Notes: a model not told the origin generated them from the letters alone. A stretch of 6,137 bases of DNA from an uncultured Desulfovibrio sp. (GCA_937926875.1 CALBAX010000121.1:1-6137), one strand, 5' to 3'. Positions 1 to 6,052 are shown, numbered from the stretch's first letter. Made by a program: numbers and translations.

Positions 1-1205
1 ATCTCCTTGATGGCGGGCCAGCAGTGCTCTTTCACAAAATCCATGCGCTGCGGGTCGGCCTGGAGCAGCATCTGCACGGCCCAGACATACCAGAGGGAGG
101 CATCCACCGAGTTGTAGGCATGATGGCCGTCGGCGGAAAAGACGTTGGGGATGAGGCCGTCACGTACGGCGGCGCCCATGCCGGCAAGGATCTGTTCGCC
201 CAGGGCCTGGCGACCGGCAAAAAACGTCAGGCCGGGCAGGGCGATCATGGTGTCGCGTCCCCAGGAGCCGAACCAGTGGTAACCGGCCACGATGCTGTCG
301 ATCCGGCCGGTCGTGCTGCCGGGCGTGGCGATGAGGAAACGTTTGCCTTCCCGGGCCAGATGCTTTTGCAGGCTGTCCGTCTCGGCTTCTTCCCGGATCC
401 GGCGCTGGCTCTCTTCCTGCCACAGCCGGTCGAAATCATGCCGGCGATGTTCCTTTTGCAGGCTCTCCGTGGAGACGGTGAGGTAGACGGCATGGCCGGG
501 GGCAAGGTCCACTTCGAAGATCCCGGGCATGAACAGATCTTCCTGGAAGGGGAAGCCCCGCTCCTGCTCCACGAGATACTCGATGTTGTAGTACCAGTCC
601 TGGGCAGTCTGCCAGGAGGAAGGGCCGTCCATCTGCAAAAAAAGTTCGGGCAGCTGGGGATCTGGGCGGACGGAAGCTCCGTACAGGGTCGGGGAGACGT
701 TGCTGTCGATGGGCGTGTCGGCCCGGATGACGGTATGCATGTTGCGGCAGGCCAGCAGGGGCTTGATGCGCAGGCGCAGGGGCGGGGTCTCGGGGCTGGC
801 GATACTGGCCTTGTAGCGTACGAGGAGGACATGCCGTCCGGGCAGCAGCATGAGTTCGCGGGTCAGGGTCACGTCACCGAAACGATAGCGGAAAGAGGGC
901 CAAATCCCGGCAGAGGCGGCCTGCATGTATTCGTGTCCGCGCGGGAAGTACACGCCCGGATGTTTGCGGCAGGAGAAAAAGAACTCCCTGTCTGCCATGA
1001 GCAGGGATTCTTCGAGTGTGGAGAGCAGCACATAGCGGCCTGCGGGCCGGGCCAGCTCGGTGACGAACAGGCCGTGATACTTGCGCGTATTGCAACATAC
1101 CAGCGAGCTGGAGGCGTAATCGCCCAGGCCGTTGGTCTCCAGCCACTCCTTGCGGAGGGCCTTGCGCAGGTTCTGGCAGGCAGGACGGTCAAACTGGAAC
1201 TTCAT
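1..1205 (-). CDS. Glycogen-debranching enzyme (amylo-alpha-1,6-glucosidase family), 5' part, runs off left edge
   Basis: The open frame runs from the ATG at 1205 to the window edge: 401 codons plus two bases. Family members are usually about 650-700 residues, so roughly the first 60% is visible. The N-terminal bacterial debranching domain starts at once, with WLETNGLGDYASSSL (21-35) and NTRKYHGLFV (39-48), both hallmarks of the family. The catalytic (alpha/alpha)6 domain begins near residue 285 and shows GYHWFGSWGRDTMIALPGL (308-326) and AYNSVDASLWYVWAVQ (363-378); the Asp in VDAS is a likely active-site residue by family analogy. No signal peptide is visible, so it is probably cytoplasmic. 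The family hydrolyses alpha-1,6 branch points of glycogen or related alpha-glucans. The start is supported by a GAGGAGG Shine-Dalgarno at 1210-1216, four bases upstream. It has its own promoter and terminator separation from the upstream operon, so it is probably independent of the biofilm genes. Exact substrate is not readable from the sequence. Confidence 0.93.
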   Translation of the reverse strand, partial: MKFQFDRPACQNLRKALRKEWLETNGLGDYASSSLVCCNTRKYHGLFVTELARPAGRYVLLSTLEESLLMADREFFFSCRKHPGVYFPRGHEYMQAASAGIWPSFRYRFGDVTLTRELMLLPGRHVLLVRYKASIASPETPPLRLRIKPLLACRNMHTVIRADTPIDSNVSPTLYGASVRPDPQLPELFLQMDGPSSWQTAQDWYYNIEYLVEQERGFPFQEDLFMPGIFEVDLAPGHAVYLTVSTESLQKEHRRHDFDRLWQEESQRRIREEAETDSLQKHLAREGKRFLIATPGSTTGRIDSIVAGYHWFGSWGRDTMIALPGLTFFAGRQALGEQILAGMGAAVRDGLIPNVFSADGHHAYNSVDASLWYVWAVQMLLQADPQRMDFVKEHCWPAIKE

Positions 1206-1340
1206 GTATCCTCCTCAACCGGAAAGGATGGACATATCCGCGGCGACCGTAGAGAGGGCCGCTGCATCCGCGATAGCGCAGGGCAGGGAAAGGCAAAACG
1301 GCGTCTTTCCGGGGCTGACGGCCGCTTCAGGTTTGGTTTC

Positions 1341-1370
1341 AGTATATGCCAGCTCTTGCGTGGATGTCAA
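1341..1370 (-). promoter_or_regulatory. Sigma70-type promoter of the debranching-enzyme gene
   Basis: On the minus strand a perfect TTGACA (-35, 1365-1370) is followed by an 18-base spacer and TATACT (-10, 1341-1346), five of six matches to consensus. Transcription would begin near 1334 and give a leader of about 130 bases before the ATG at 1205. The leader contains a small inverted repeat (GGAAAG/CTTTCC, about 1288-1312) but no riboswitch that I recognise. The -35 box is immediately downstream of the T-run of the preceding operon's terminator. Confidence 0.75.
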
Positions 1371-1393
1371 AAAAGCTTTCCTGGAGAAAGGCT
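1369..1393 (-). terminator. Weak intrinsic terminator of the lapG/HD-GYP operon
   Basis: On the minus strand an imperfect hairpin (AGCCTTTC, five-base loop, GAAAGCT, with one bulged C) is followed by a run of six Ts. The stem is only five uninterrupted pairs plus two beyond the bulge, so termination may be partial. It lies 44 bases past the stop codon of the 707-codon gene. Its T-run overlaps the -35 box of the next promoter by two bases. Confidence 0.5.
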
Positions 1394-1419
1394 AGGCACG
1401 CTTCCGGGCAGACAGTATG

Positions 1420-1453
1420 ACAAGGGGACGGCGTTTTCACGTCGTCCCCTTGT
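1420..1453 (-). repeat. 14-bp inverted repeat around the stop codon of the HD-GYP-like gene
   Basis: The arms 1420-1433 and 1440-1453 pair over 14 positions with one G-T (A-C on the minus strand) exception and enclose a six-base loop. The TGA stop codon of the upstream gene (1437-1439) falls in the loop. No T-run follows on either strand, so it is not a standard intrinsic terminator. It could stabilise the 3' end of the mRNA, act as a Rho-dependent pause, or assist the weak terminator at 1369-1393. Confidence 0.55.
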
Positions 1454-3560
1454 GTGGTCTTGGGGCACAGGCCTGGGAAGGGCTGTCCTCCCCAGATAGG
1501 GCGGAGCGCAGGGCGTCTTCGGGGATCTCCCGCAATACCAGCACGATGGCGGGATCGAAGGCGGGGCTGGACGACAGGATGTCCAGGGCCTGGCCGATGG
1601 GCATCCCCTGCCTGTAGGCCCGGTCGCTGACCATGGAGCAAAAAGCGTTGACCACGGCCAGCAGGCGGGCATGGGGATTGATCTGGTCGCCCCTCAGGGC
1701 ACGTGGGCCGCTGCCGTCGAACTTTTCGTTCATGTCATGCAGGGCTTCGGGGACAGGCAGGCCGAAGTTGATCCCGTACAGGACGCGGAAGGCATACTCC
1801 GAGGATTGCAGCACGGCCTGCTGTTCCTCGGGGGTGAGCTTGCCGCTTTTGCGCAGCAGGTGATGCGGCACGAAGATCTTGCCGATCTGCGAAAGCTGGG
1901 AGGCCATGCGCAGGGTCAGGACGGCCGTATCGTCCAGCGCCATGTGCCGGGCCAGCAGCTCCGCTACATGCTGCATCTTCCGGGTATGGCCAACCAGATT
2001 GGGGTCCACGTATTCCACGGCACGCACCAGGGCCTCCATAAGATGCTGCTGGCGTTCCTGGGCTTTCTGGGCCTGTCTGCGGAAGCGGGTGATGTCCTTG
2101 AAGATGGCCACGACGCTACCGGGGATGGTGGTTGCCGTAGGGGCCTCGGCCTCCTGTTCCTGCCGTTCCAGGAAAACGTAGAGGGAGACCCGGTAAAGAT
2201 GCTCTTTTCCGCCAGGGCCGGGCAGGGCCAGTTCCACGCCGTCGAACGACGGTTCCTTGATCTTGCGCTCGATGCCTGCCTGCAGTTTGCGGGCGGCCTC
2301 CTGGGGAAAAAGCTCGTCAGGGGATCTGCCGGCCAGCTCCTCCTGCCGGGTTTTGCCGCAGATCTTGGCAAATTCGGGATTGAAGATGCGCACGCCGTCC
2401 GTGGCGCTGAACAGGACGAGGCCCAGCCGCATGGAATCGTTGATGCTGTCCAGCACTCGTTTCTGGTCGCGGATGACAGTGTACAGGGCCTTGAAGTAGG
2501 CAGCCGACGCCCTGTGGGCCCGCCCCACCAGGCAGGAGACGCCGAAGGCCAGCAGCAGGCCGACCCCGAGGCTGGTCAGCAGGCCGGCGGCATAGATCTG
2601 CAGGGATTTGTCGAGGATCTCCCGGTCGATGTCCGCAGCGGGCAGGGAAGCCACCAGCATCAGCGTATTGGGCAGCGAAGAGGTGAAGGCCAGGGAATAG
2701 ACGTCATCCCCTCCGGCCATGGCAGGACGCTTTTTGAAGTCCAGCGAATGGGCACCGGCCACGCCAGCGCGGAGGGGGAGCCGCTGCAGGACACCGTCCT
2801 GCAGCAGGAAGACGCTGCTCCTGTCCGGGAAAAGGTCCACCAGTCTGAGCTGGCTTTCCTTGTCCTGCAAGATGCTCGTCAGGGCTGCATCCATGGGGAA
2901 ACAGAGGAGCAGGCAGCCGACGACACGGGGGCTGTCCTTGCCGCTGACCTCGAACAAAGGGGCACCGGCCTGCAGGGAAAAATGATCATCATGCTTGTGG
3001 AAGGCGCCAAAGGAAAGCGTCCTCGAGGTGATGGTCTGCCGGACGAGAAGGTCATCATCATGCGTGTCGGCAGCGTCAGAGGCACTGTCCACAATCTTGT
3101 GGCCATCGGGCAGGAATATGCGGATGCGGTCAAGGTCGTTCTGGTAGGCGATGTCCGCCAACAGCTGCTGCATGTATTCGCGCTGGTCCAGCAAGGACAG
3201 CTGGTCGCTGCCGGATCCGGGGGCGGCGGTGCGGGAGTTCTTGTCCAGCAGGTCAGGGGGCAGGGCGGTCATGTCGGTGGCGAACAAACGGACGCTCTCC
3301 GAGAGGGCCAGGGTATTGGTCTGCTCCAGCATGGCCCGCCGCCAGGTCTGCAGACGGATCTGCATGGTATCGACCCTGGAGAGGAGGAAGCGGTTTTTGT
3401 CCGCCAGGATGGCCTGGGTGCTCCGGTCGACCTGCAGGGAACACAGGGCATAGGAGAGCAGCAGGACCAGCACGAAAAGCACGAGGCTGATGCTGATCCC
3501 CAGCCGTTTGCTCATGAACTGGTGCGGCTTGGCAGGGATGTCGGGATCGGGAGTGTACAT
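1437..3560 (-). CDS. Membrane receptor with periplasmic sensor, PAS and degenerate HD-GYP domain (candidate LapD-like regulator of LapG)
   Basis: The protein has 707 residues. Transmembrane helix 1 is at about 19-42, a periplasmic region of about 280 residues follows (Cache-like in look), helix 2 is at about 322-347, then a PAS domain at about 366-495 ending in GSVVAIFKDITRFRR, and an HD-GYP-type domain at about 505-690. The HD-GYP fold is recognisable from GHTRKMQHVAELLA (524-537), IGKIFVP (559-565), KLTPEE (574-579), EKFDGSG (612-618) and DRAYRQGMP (646-654). The catalytic residues are gone: the HD pair is Ser557-Gln558, the HHE histidines are Met610-Asn611, the GYP motif has lost its Tyr (GSG then PR), the later metal Asp is Asn638, and the middle His is Ser586. 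It is therefore almost surely not an active c-di-GMP phosphodiesterase. Adjacent to lapG, it is likely an inner-membrane receptor that controls the protease. The ATG lies three bases after the lapG stop, which suggests translational coupling; the Shine-Dalgarno is weak. An alternative ATG at Met16 has no better site. Confidence 0.85.
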   Translation of the reverse strand: MYTPDPDIPAKPHQFMSKRLGISISLVLFVLVLLLSYALCSLQVDRSTQAILADKNRFLLSRVDTMQIRLQTWRRAMLEQTNTLALSESVRLFATDMTALPPDLLDKNSRTAAPGSGSDQLSLLDQREYMQQLLADIAYQNDLDRIRIFLPDGHKIVDSASDAADTHDDDLLVRQTITSRTLSFGAFHKHDDHFSLQAGAPLFEVSGKDSPRVVGCLLLCFPMDAALTSILQDKESQLRLVDLFPDRSSVFLLQDGVLQRLPLRAGVAGAHSLDFKKRPAMAGGDDVYSLAFTSSLPNTLMLVASLPAADIDREILDKSLQIYAAGLLTSLGVGLLLAFGVSCLVGRAHRASAAYFKALYTVIRDQKRVLDSINDSMRLGLVLFSATDGVRIFNPEFAKICGKTRQEELAGRSPDELFPQEAARKLQAGIERKIKEPSFDGVELALPGPGGKEHLYRVSLYVFLERQEQEAEAPTATTIPGSVVAIFKDITRFRRQAQKAQERQQHLMEALVRAVEYVDPNLVGHTRKMQHVAELLARHMALDDTAVLTLRMASQLSQIGKIFVPHHLLRKSGKLTPEEQQAVLQSSEYAFRVLYGINFGLPVPEALHDMNEKFDGSGPRALRGDQINPHARLLAVVNAFCSMVSDRAYRQGMPIGQALDILSSSPAFDPAIVLVLREIPEDALRSALSGEDSPSQACAPRPHKGTT

Positions 3561-3563
3561 GGG

Positions 3564-4271
3564 CTACTCGTTTGTTTTTTTGCCACGCATGTGGGCCCAG
3601 CGTGCCTTCTCGTTGAATGAGAACTGCGGGACGTAATGCCGCAGGCGCCCCTGGGGCAGGATGGCATTGCTGATATTGTCCAGGATGACGATGTCATTGT
3701 CCATGTAGACGGCCAGAACGGCATGGGACAGGCGGCGCAGGGTATCCCGCAGGACGACGATACGCAATTTGTCCGTATCCATGCCCAGCTCTTTGAGCGT
3801 GAAATATTTGACGATGGCGTAATCTTCGCAGTCGCCTGATTTTTTGAGGAACAGATTGGGCCAGACCCAGTAGTCGGCCTTGCCCCAGTTGGTGATGTCC
3901 TCGCGGTAGGGGAAGCGGTTCCAGAACGTGTTGACATAGCGCAGCAGCTCCATACCGCTTTTGCCCTGCGCCCCCTGTTTGAACGAATCCCAGGTGGCGG
4001 TCCTGGTGAAGACCTTGCCGCTGACGAAGATGGGTTCCAGCTCGTTCATGCGGCGGACCTCAGCCCAGGCGGGCAGGCTGTCGAGGGGGCGCCGGAATTC
4101 CACGGTCCCGAACAGGGGGATGGCCTCAGCCTGGCCTGGGAGAGGGGCAAGCAGGCTGGACAGGAGGACAGCAAGCCAGATGGCGAAGATGATCCTATGA
4201 GAGCGCACGGCCGGGGACCCGAGGAAAGGACGGGTCGGATGTAAGACAGGACGTGGACTCGCAGGGATCAT
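3564..4271 (-). CDS. lapG: LapG-like periplasmic cysteine protease (bacterial transglutaminase-like, BTLCP family)
   Basis: The protein has 235 residues. After a basic N-terminal stretch comes a signal peptide (hydrophobic core about 27-44, likely cleavage after GQAEA, residue 50), so the enzyme acts in the periplasm. The catalytic triad is visible: Cys148 in KKSGDCEDYAIVKYFTL (143-159), His183 in LSHAVLAVY (181-189), and Asp198 in IVILDN (194-199). Asp147 and Glu149 flank the Cys as do the calcium-binding residues of Pseudomonas LapG. Known LapG enzymes cleave the N-terminal retention region of a giant type I-secreted adhesin and release the biofilm; this role is inferred here. The adhesin substrate is not in the window. 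The gene is first in a two-gene operon with the membrane receptor. The start is uncertain: the ATG at 4271 gives an unusually long n-region, and a GTG at 4208 (Val22) would give a more typical signal peptide; neither has a clear Shine-Dalgarno. Confidence 0.9.
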   Translation of the reverse strand: MIPASPRPVLHPTRPFLGSPAVRSHRIIFAIWLAVLLSSLLAPLPGQAEAIPLFGTVEFRRPLDSLPAWAEVRRMNELEPIFVSGKVFTRTATWDSFKQGAQGKSGMELLRYVNTFWNRFPYREDITNWGKADYWVWPNLFLKKSGDCEDYAIVKYFTLKELGMDTDKLRIVVLRDTLRRLSHAVLAVYMDNDIVILDNISNAILPQGRLRHYVPQFSFNEKARWAHMRGKKTNE

Positions 4272-4341
4272 GGGAACCGCCGGAAGGCTGATGTCTGGGA
4301 AGTTGGGATGTTTTTTTGTACTGCGGTGGGCTGCCCTTGTC

Positions 4342-4363
4342 GAGATATATGGGAAAATATCTC
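4342..4363. promoter_or_regulatory. Dyad GAGATAT-N8-ATATCTC, possible operator
   Basis: Two perfect 7-base arms (4342-4348 and 4357-4363) are separated by eight bases, giving a 22-bp dyad of the size expected for a dimeric regulator. The hexamer AGATAT recurs at 4381-4386 and, inverted, at 4471-4476. No regulator can be named from this. Confidence 0.4.
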
Positions 4364-4403
4364 ATCTGTAAAAGATTATTAGATATTTTGCGCTCTTTGG
4401 CAG
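4344..4403 (-). promoter_or_regulatory. Two candidate promoters for the lapG operon
   Basis: On the minus strand, candidate A is CTGCCA (4398-4403), 17 bases, AATAAT (4375-4380). Candidate B is TTTACA (4367-4372), 17 bases, TATATC (4344-4349). Each matches 9 of 12 consensus positions with ideal spacing. A would start near 4368 and B near 4337. The dyad at 4342-4363 would lie just downstream of A's start and across the -10 and spacer of B, a position where a bound repressor would block either one. The sequence alone cannot choose between them. Confidence 0.45.
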
Positions 4404-4418
4404 GGGCTGCCTATTTTT
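4399..4418 (+). terminator. Small GGCAG-GGG-CTGCC hairpin followed by T-run
   Basis: A 5-bp perfect GC-rich stem with a three-base loop is followed by TATTTTT on the plus strand. It resembles a minimal intrinsic terminator or attenuator for any plus-strand transcript started upstream, yet no plus-strand gene ends here. It also overlaps the -35 box of candidate lapG promoter A, so it may be incidental. Confidence 0.3.
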
Positions 4419-4485
4419 GAATAAGTCGTCCTTCCTCAATTTCTATATAACTTTTTGAAAATACTATAAAATATCTGCAGTAAAT

Positions 4486-4504
4486 TTTTCCTGTAAACGG
4501 AAAA
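4486..4504. repeat. Inverted repeat TTTTCC-N7-GGAAAA upstream of tolC
   Basis: Two perfect 6-base arms (4486-4491 and 4499-4504) are separated by TGTAAAC. It sits about 70 bases upstream of the candidate tolC -35 box, a plausible activator position. It is short, and chance occurrence in AT-rich DNA is possible. Confidence 0.3.
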
Positions 4505-4570
4505 TCGAATCTGATAAGCTAACATGTTGTTTTTTATATTTTTTTCGAAGTTGTAAAAAAAATGGGAATG

Positions 4571-4599
4571 TTGACTAAAAATATCAATTTGCATAATAA
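4571..4599 (+). promoter_or_regulatory. Candidate sigma70 promoter of tolC
   Basis: TTGACT (4571-4576) matches the -35 consensus at five of six positions. At 17 bases lies TAATAA (4594-4599, three of six); at 15 bases lies CATAAT (4592-4597, five of six, but short spacing). An A8 tract at 4555-4562 just upstream is placed like an UP element. A start near 4605 would leave a leader of about 33 bases ahead of the ATG at 4638. It would also exclude the upstream in-frame ATGs at 4562 and 4568 as translation starts. Confidence 0.45.
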
Positions 4600-4621
4600 G
4601 ATCATATTAAAATTTTTACGA

Positions 4622-6052
4622 ATGAGGAGAATCGCATATGGCAGCTCGCAGAAAATGGGGGCGATATTTATCGCGGCATGTTGCCTGCTGGCCGGAGGGA
4701 CAAATATGCCTTGGGCCAAGAATACTCCGGCGCAGAGCCAGGGGGCCACCCACATCACGGTGAACGATACCGTTTATGGCGTATTGCATAATCATCGCAG
4801 CTTGATGAGTATCAAAGAAAATCGTGCGGTTCTGGAACATGAGCTCAATAAGGCGCGTGCCGGGTTCGGTCCGCGTGTGGATGTGACGGGGGAGATCGGC
4901 GTGGGTGTCCTGAGCGACACCACGTCACGCGGCCTGGACGTCGATGACCAGTGGTTGAGCGTGGGCAGTGTCTCCGCCAAGCTGGTGCAGCCCATCTGGG
5001 ACGGCTTCGCCACGCGCAGTCGCGTGCGCACTGCCCAGGCGACCCTGGATTCCGTCAAGGCCAGGGTCTTCGACACCGCCACGTCCCTTTCCCTGGACGG
5101 TGTCATCGCCCATATCGACCTGCTGCGCCGCATCAAGCTGGTGGAGCTGGCCCGCAACAATGTGGCCCGGCATGAATCCATCCTGGCCCAGGCACGTGAC
5201 CGGGCCAGCATGGGCGCGGACACCCAGGCCGATGTGACGCAGGCGGAATCGCGCCTGCAGCGCGCCCATTCTTCCCTGTCCGAAGCGGAGGATGCCCTGC
5301 GTGTGGCGTACGCCACCTACTCCCGGCTGACCGGCATCTATACGGTCGGCAAGCTGGATGTGGTCCCCATGCCTGCGCAAATGCCCGATACGGCAGCCGC
5401 CTTCATCCAGATGGCGGAAAAGCATAACCCCAAGCTGGCCGCGTACTTGCAGGACATCCGTGCCGCCAAGGGAGAGAAGGAATTGGCCCAGTCCAATATG
5501 TATCCTTCCTTCCAGCTGGAAGCGGGGCCCGAGTACAGTGACCGCGGCGGCGACCGTGACCGCTGGCTCTACAGCTTCGATGTCCTGGCCACGGTGCGCT
5601 GGAACGTGTTCAACAGCGGTGCCGACGTGGAAGGCATCCGCGCCGCTTCGGCGCGGGAACGCGAGGCCCGGCAGAACCTGTATGATTACATGGATACCTT
5701 GCGCCTGGACATGGAATCCACCTGGAGCAACTACTTGGCGGCCAAGGAACAATACAAGTTCTATACCAAGGCCGTGGAAAACAATACCTATACGCGGCAG
5801 GCCTATCATGACCAGTTCCTGCTGGGCACGCGCAGCCTGCTGGACGTGCTGGATTCGGAAAACGAACTCTACAATTCCGCCAGCCAGGCGGAGACCGCTC
5901 GCGGCAACATCCTTGTAGGGGCCTACCGTATGTGCGCCCTGGCCGGGGATCTGCTGCCCCGCATGGGGGTCCCGGCGGAAGAGATCAAGTCGGGCCCCAA
6001 GGATGCTCGCCCTGTCCAGGGTGAAGAATTCGAACTGGGCTGGTTCAAGTAA
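4622..6052 (+). CDS. tolC: TolC-family outer-membrane channel of a type I secretion or efflux system
   Basis: From the ATG at 4622 the protein has 476 residues, normal for the family. A signal-peptide core (AIFIAACCLLAGG) is followed by two outer-membrane efflux protein repeats that form the trans-periplasmic helical barrel. Repeat 1 includes VQPIWDGFATRSRVRTAQ and a conserved DVTQAESRLQRA-type helix ending in YSRLTG; repeat 2 includes VRWNVFNSGADVEGIRAA and GTRSLLDVLDSENELYNSA. The pattern fits the type I secretion TolC group, which docks on a membrane-fusion protein and ABC transporter. Divergence from lapG suggests, but does not prove, that it exports the adhesin that LapG cleaves. The start is unresolved: in-frame ATGs at 4562, 4568, 4622 and 4655 all lack a good Shine-Dalgarno, and the first two lie upstream of or before the likely transcription start. 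The best ribosome site serves an ATG at 4638 that is one base out of frame. A strong terminator follows immediately, so it is probably monocistronic. Confidence 0.9.
   Translation: MRRIAYGSSQKMGAIFIAACCLLAGGTNMPWAKNTPAQSQGATHITVNDTVYGVLHNHRSLMSIKENRAVLEHELNKARAGFGPRVDVTGEIGVGVLSDTTSRGLDVDDQWLSVGSVSAKLVQPIWDGFATRSRVRTAQATLDSVKARVFDTATSLSLDGVIAHIDLLRRIKLVELARNNVARHESILAQARDRASMGADTQADVTQAESRLQRAHSSLSEAEDALRVAYATYSRLTGIYTVGKLDVVPMPAQMPDTAAAFIQMAEKHNPKLAAYLQDIRAAKGEKELAQSNMYPSFQLEAGPEYSDRGGDRDRWLYSFDVLATVRWNVFNSGADVEGIRAASAREREARQNLYDYMDTLRLDMESTWSNYLAAKEQYKFYTKAVENNTYTRQAYHDQFLLGTRSLLDVLDSENELYNSASQAETARGNILVGAYRMCALAGDLLPRMGVPAEEIKSGPKDARPVQGEEFELGWFK
4625..4640 (+). promoter_or_regulatory. Shine-Dalgarno AGGAGA plus ATG, out of frame with tolC
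   Basis: AGGAGA (4625-4630) stands seven bases ahead of ATG (4638-4640), the best translation start near the gene. As written, this ATG opens a 41-codon frame ending in TGA at 4761-4763 that is unrelated to TolC. Its first codons read MAARRKWG, a typical basic signal-peptide n-region. One extra base in the A4 (4652-4655) or G5 (4657-4661) run would continue it into the TolC hydrophobic core. Confidence 0.6.

Larger units (their letters stand above)
4272..4621. other. AT-rich divergent intergenic control region between lapG and tolC
   Basis: This stretch of about 350 bases is sharply AT-rich compared with the genes on both sides, and I find no credible gene in it. It holds candidate promoters toward lapG (minus) and tolC (plus), a dyad at 4342-4363, a short hairpin with T-run at 4399-4418, an inverted repeat at 4486-4504, and A/T tracts at 4530-4535 (T6), 4539-4545 (T7) and 4555-4562 (A8). 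Such tracts suggest bent DNA, UP-element-like activation, or binding of a nucleoid protein. The in-frame codons from 4562 to 4621 upstream of tolC look like leader rather than coding sequence. Confidence 0.7.

Noticed and set aside
24..1499. 491-codon open frame on the plus strand
   Set aside because: It lies antisense to the debranching-enzyme gene, whose reading frame has clear family motifs. The antisense product is Gly/His/Gln-rich without any recognisable domain, as expected from high-GC codon bias.
1671..3620. 649-codon open frame on the plus strand
   Set aside because: Antisense to the membrane receptor gene. It has no domain, no convincing ribosome site, and the low-complexity composition of a mirror frame.
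4311..4317. T7 run near the lapG start as a plus-strand terminator
   Set aside because: No stable hairpin precedes it and no plus-strand gene ends there.
4398..4413. Sigma54-like TGGCA...TGC element
   Set aside because: The GG and GC pairs are eight bases apart, not the required ten, and the rest of the consensus fails.
4539..4562. T7...A8 inverted repeat
   Set aside because: Simple A/T tracts pair trivially; more likely bent DNA or an UP element than a hairpin or terminator.
4638..4763. 41-codon frame from the ATG at 4638 as an independent small protein
   Set aside because: After the first seven or eight codons it turns into an Arg/Pro-rich out-of-frame reading of tolC. It is better explained as a broken tolC start than as a leader peptide, although a leader cannot be fully excluded.
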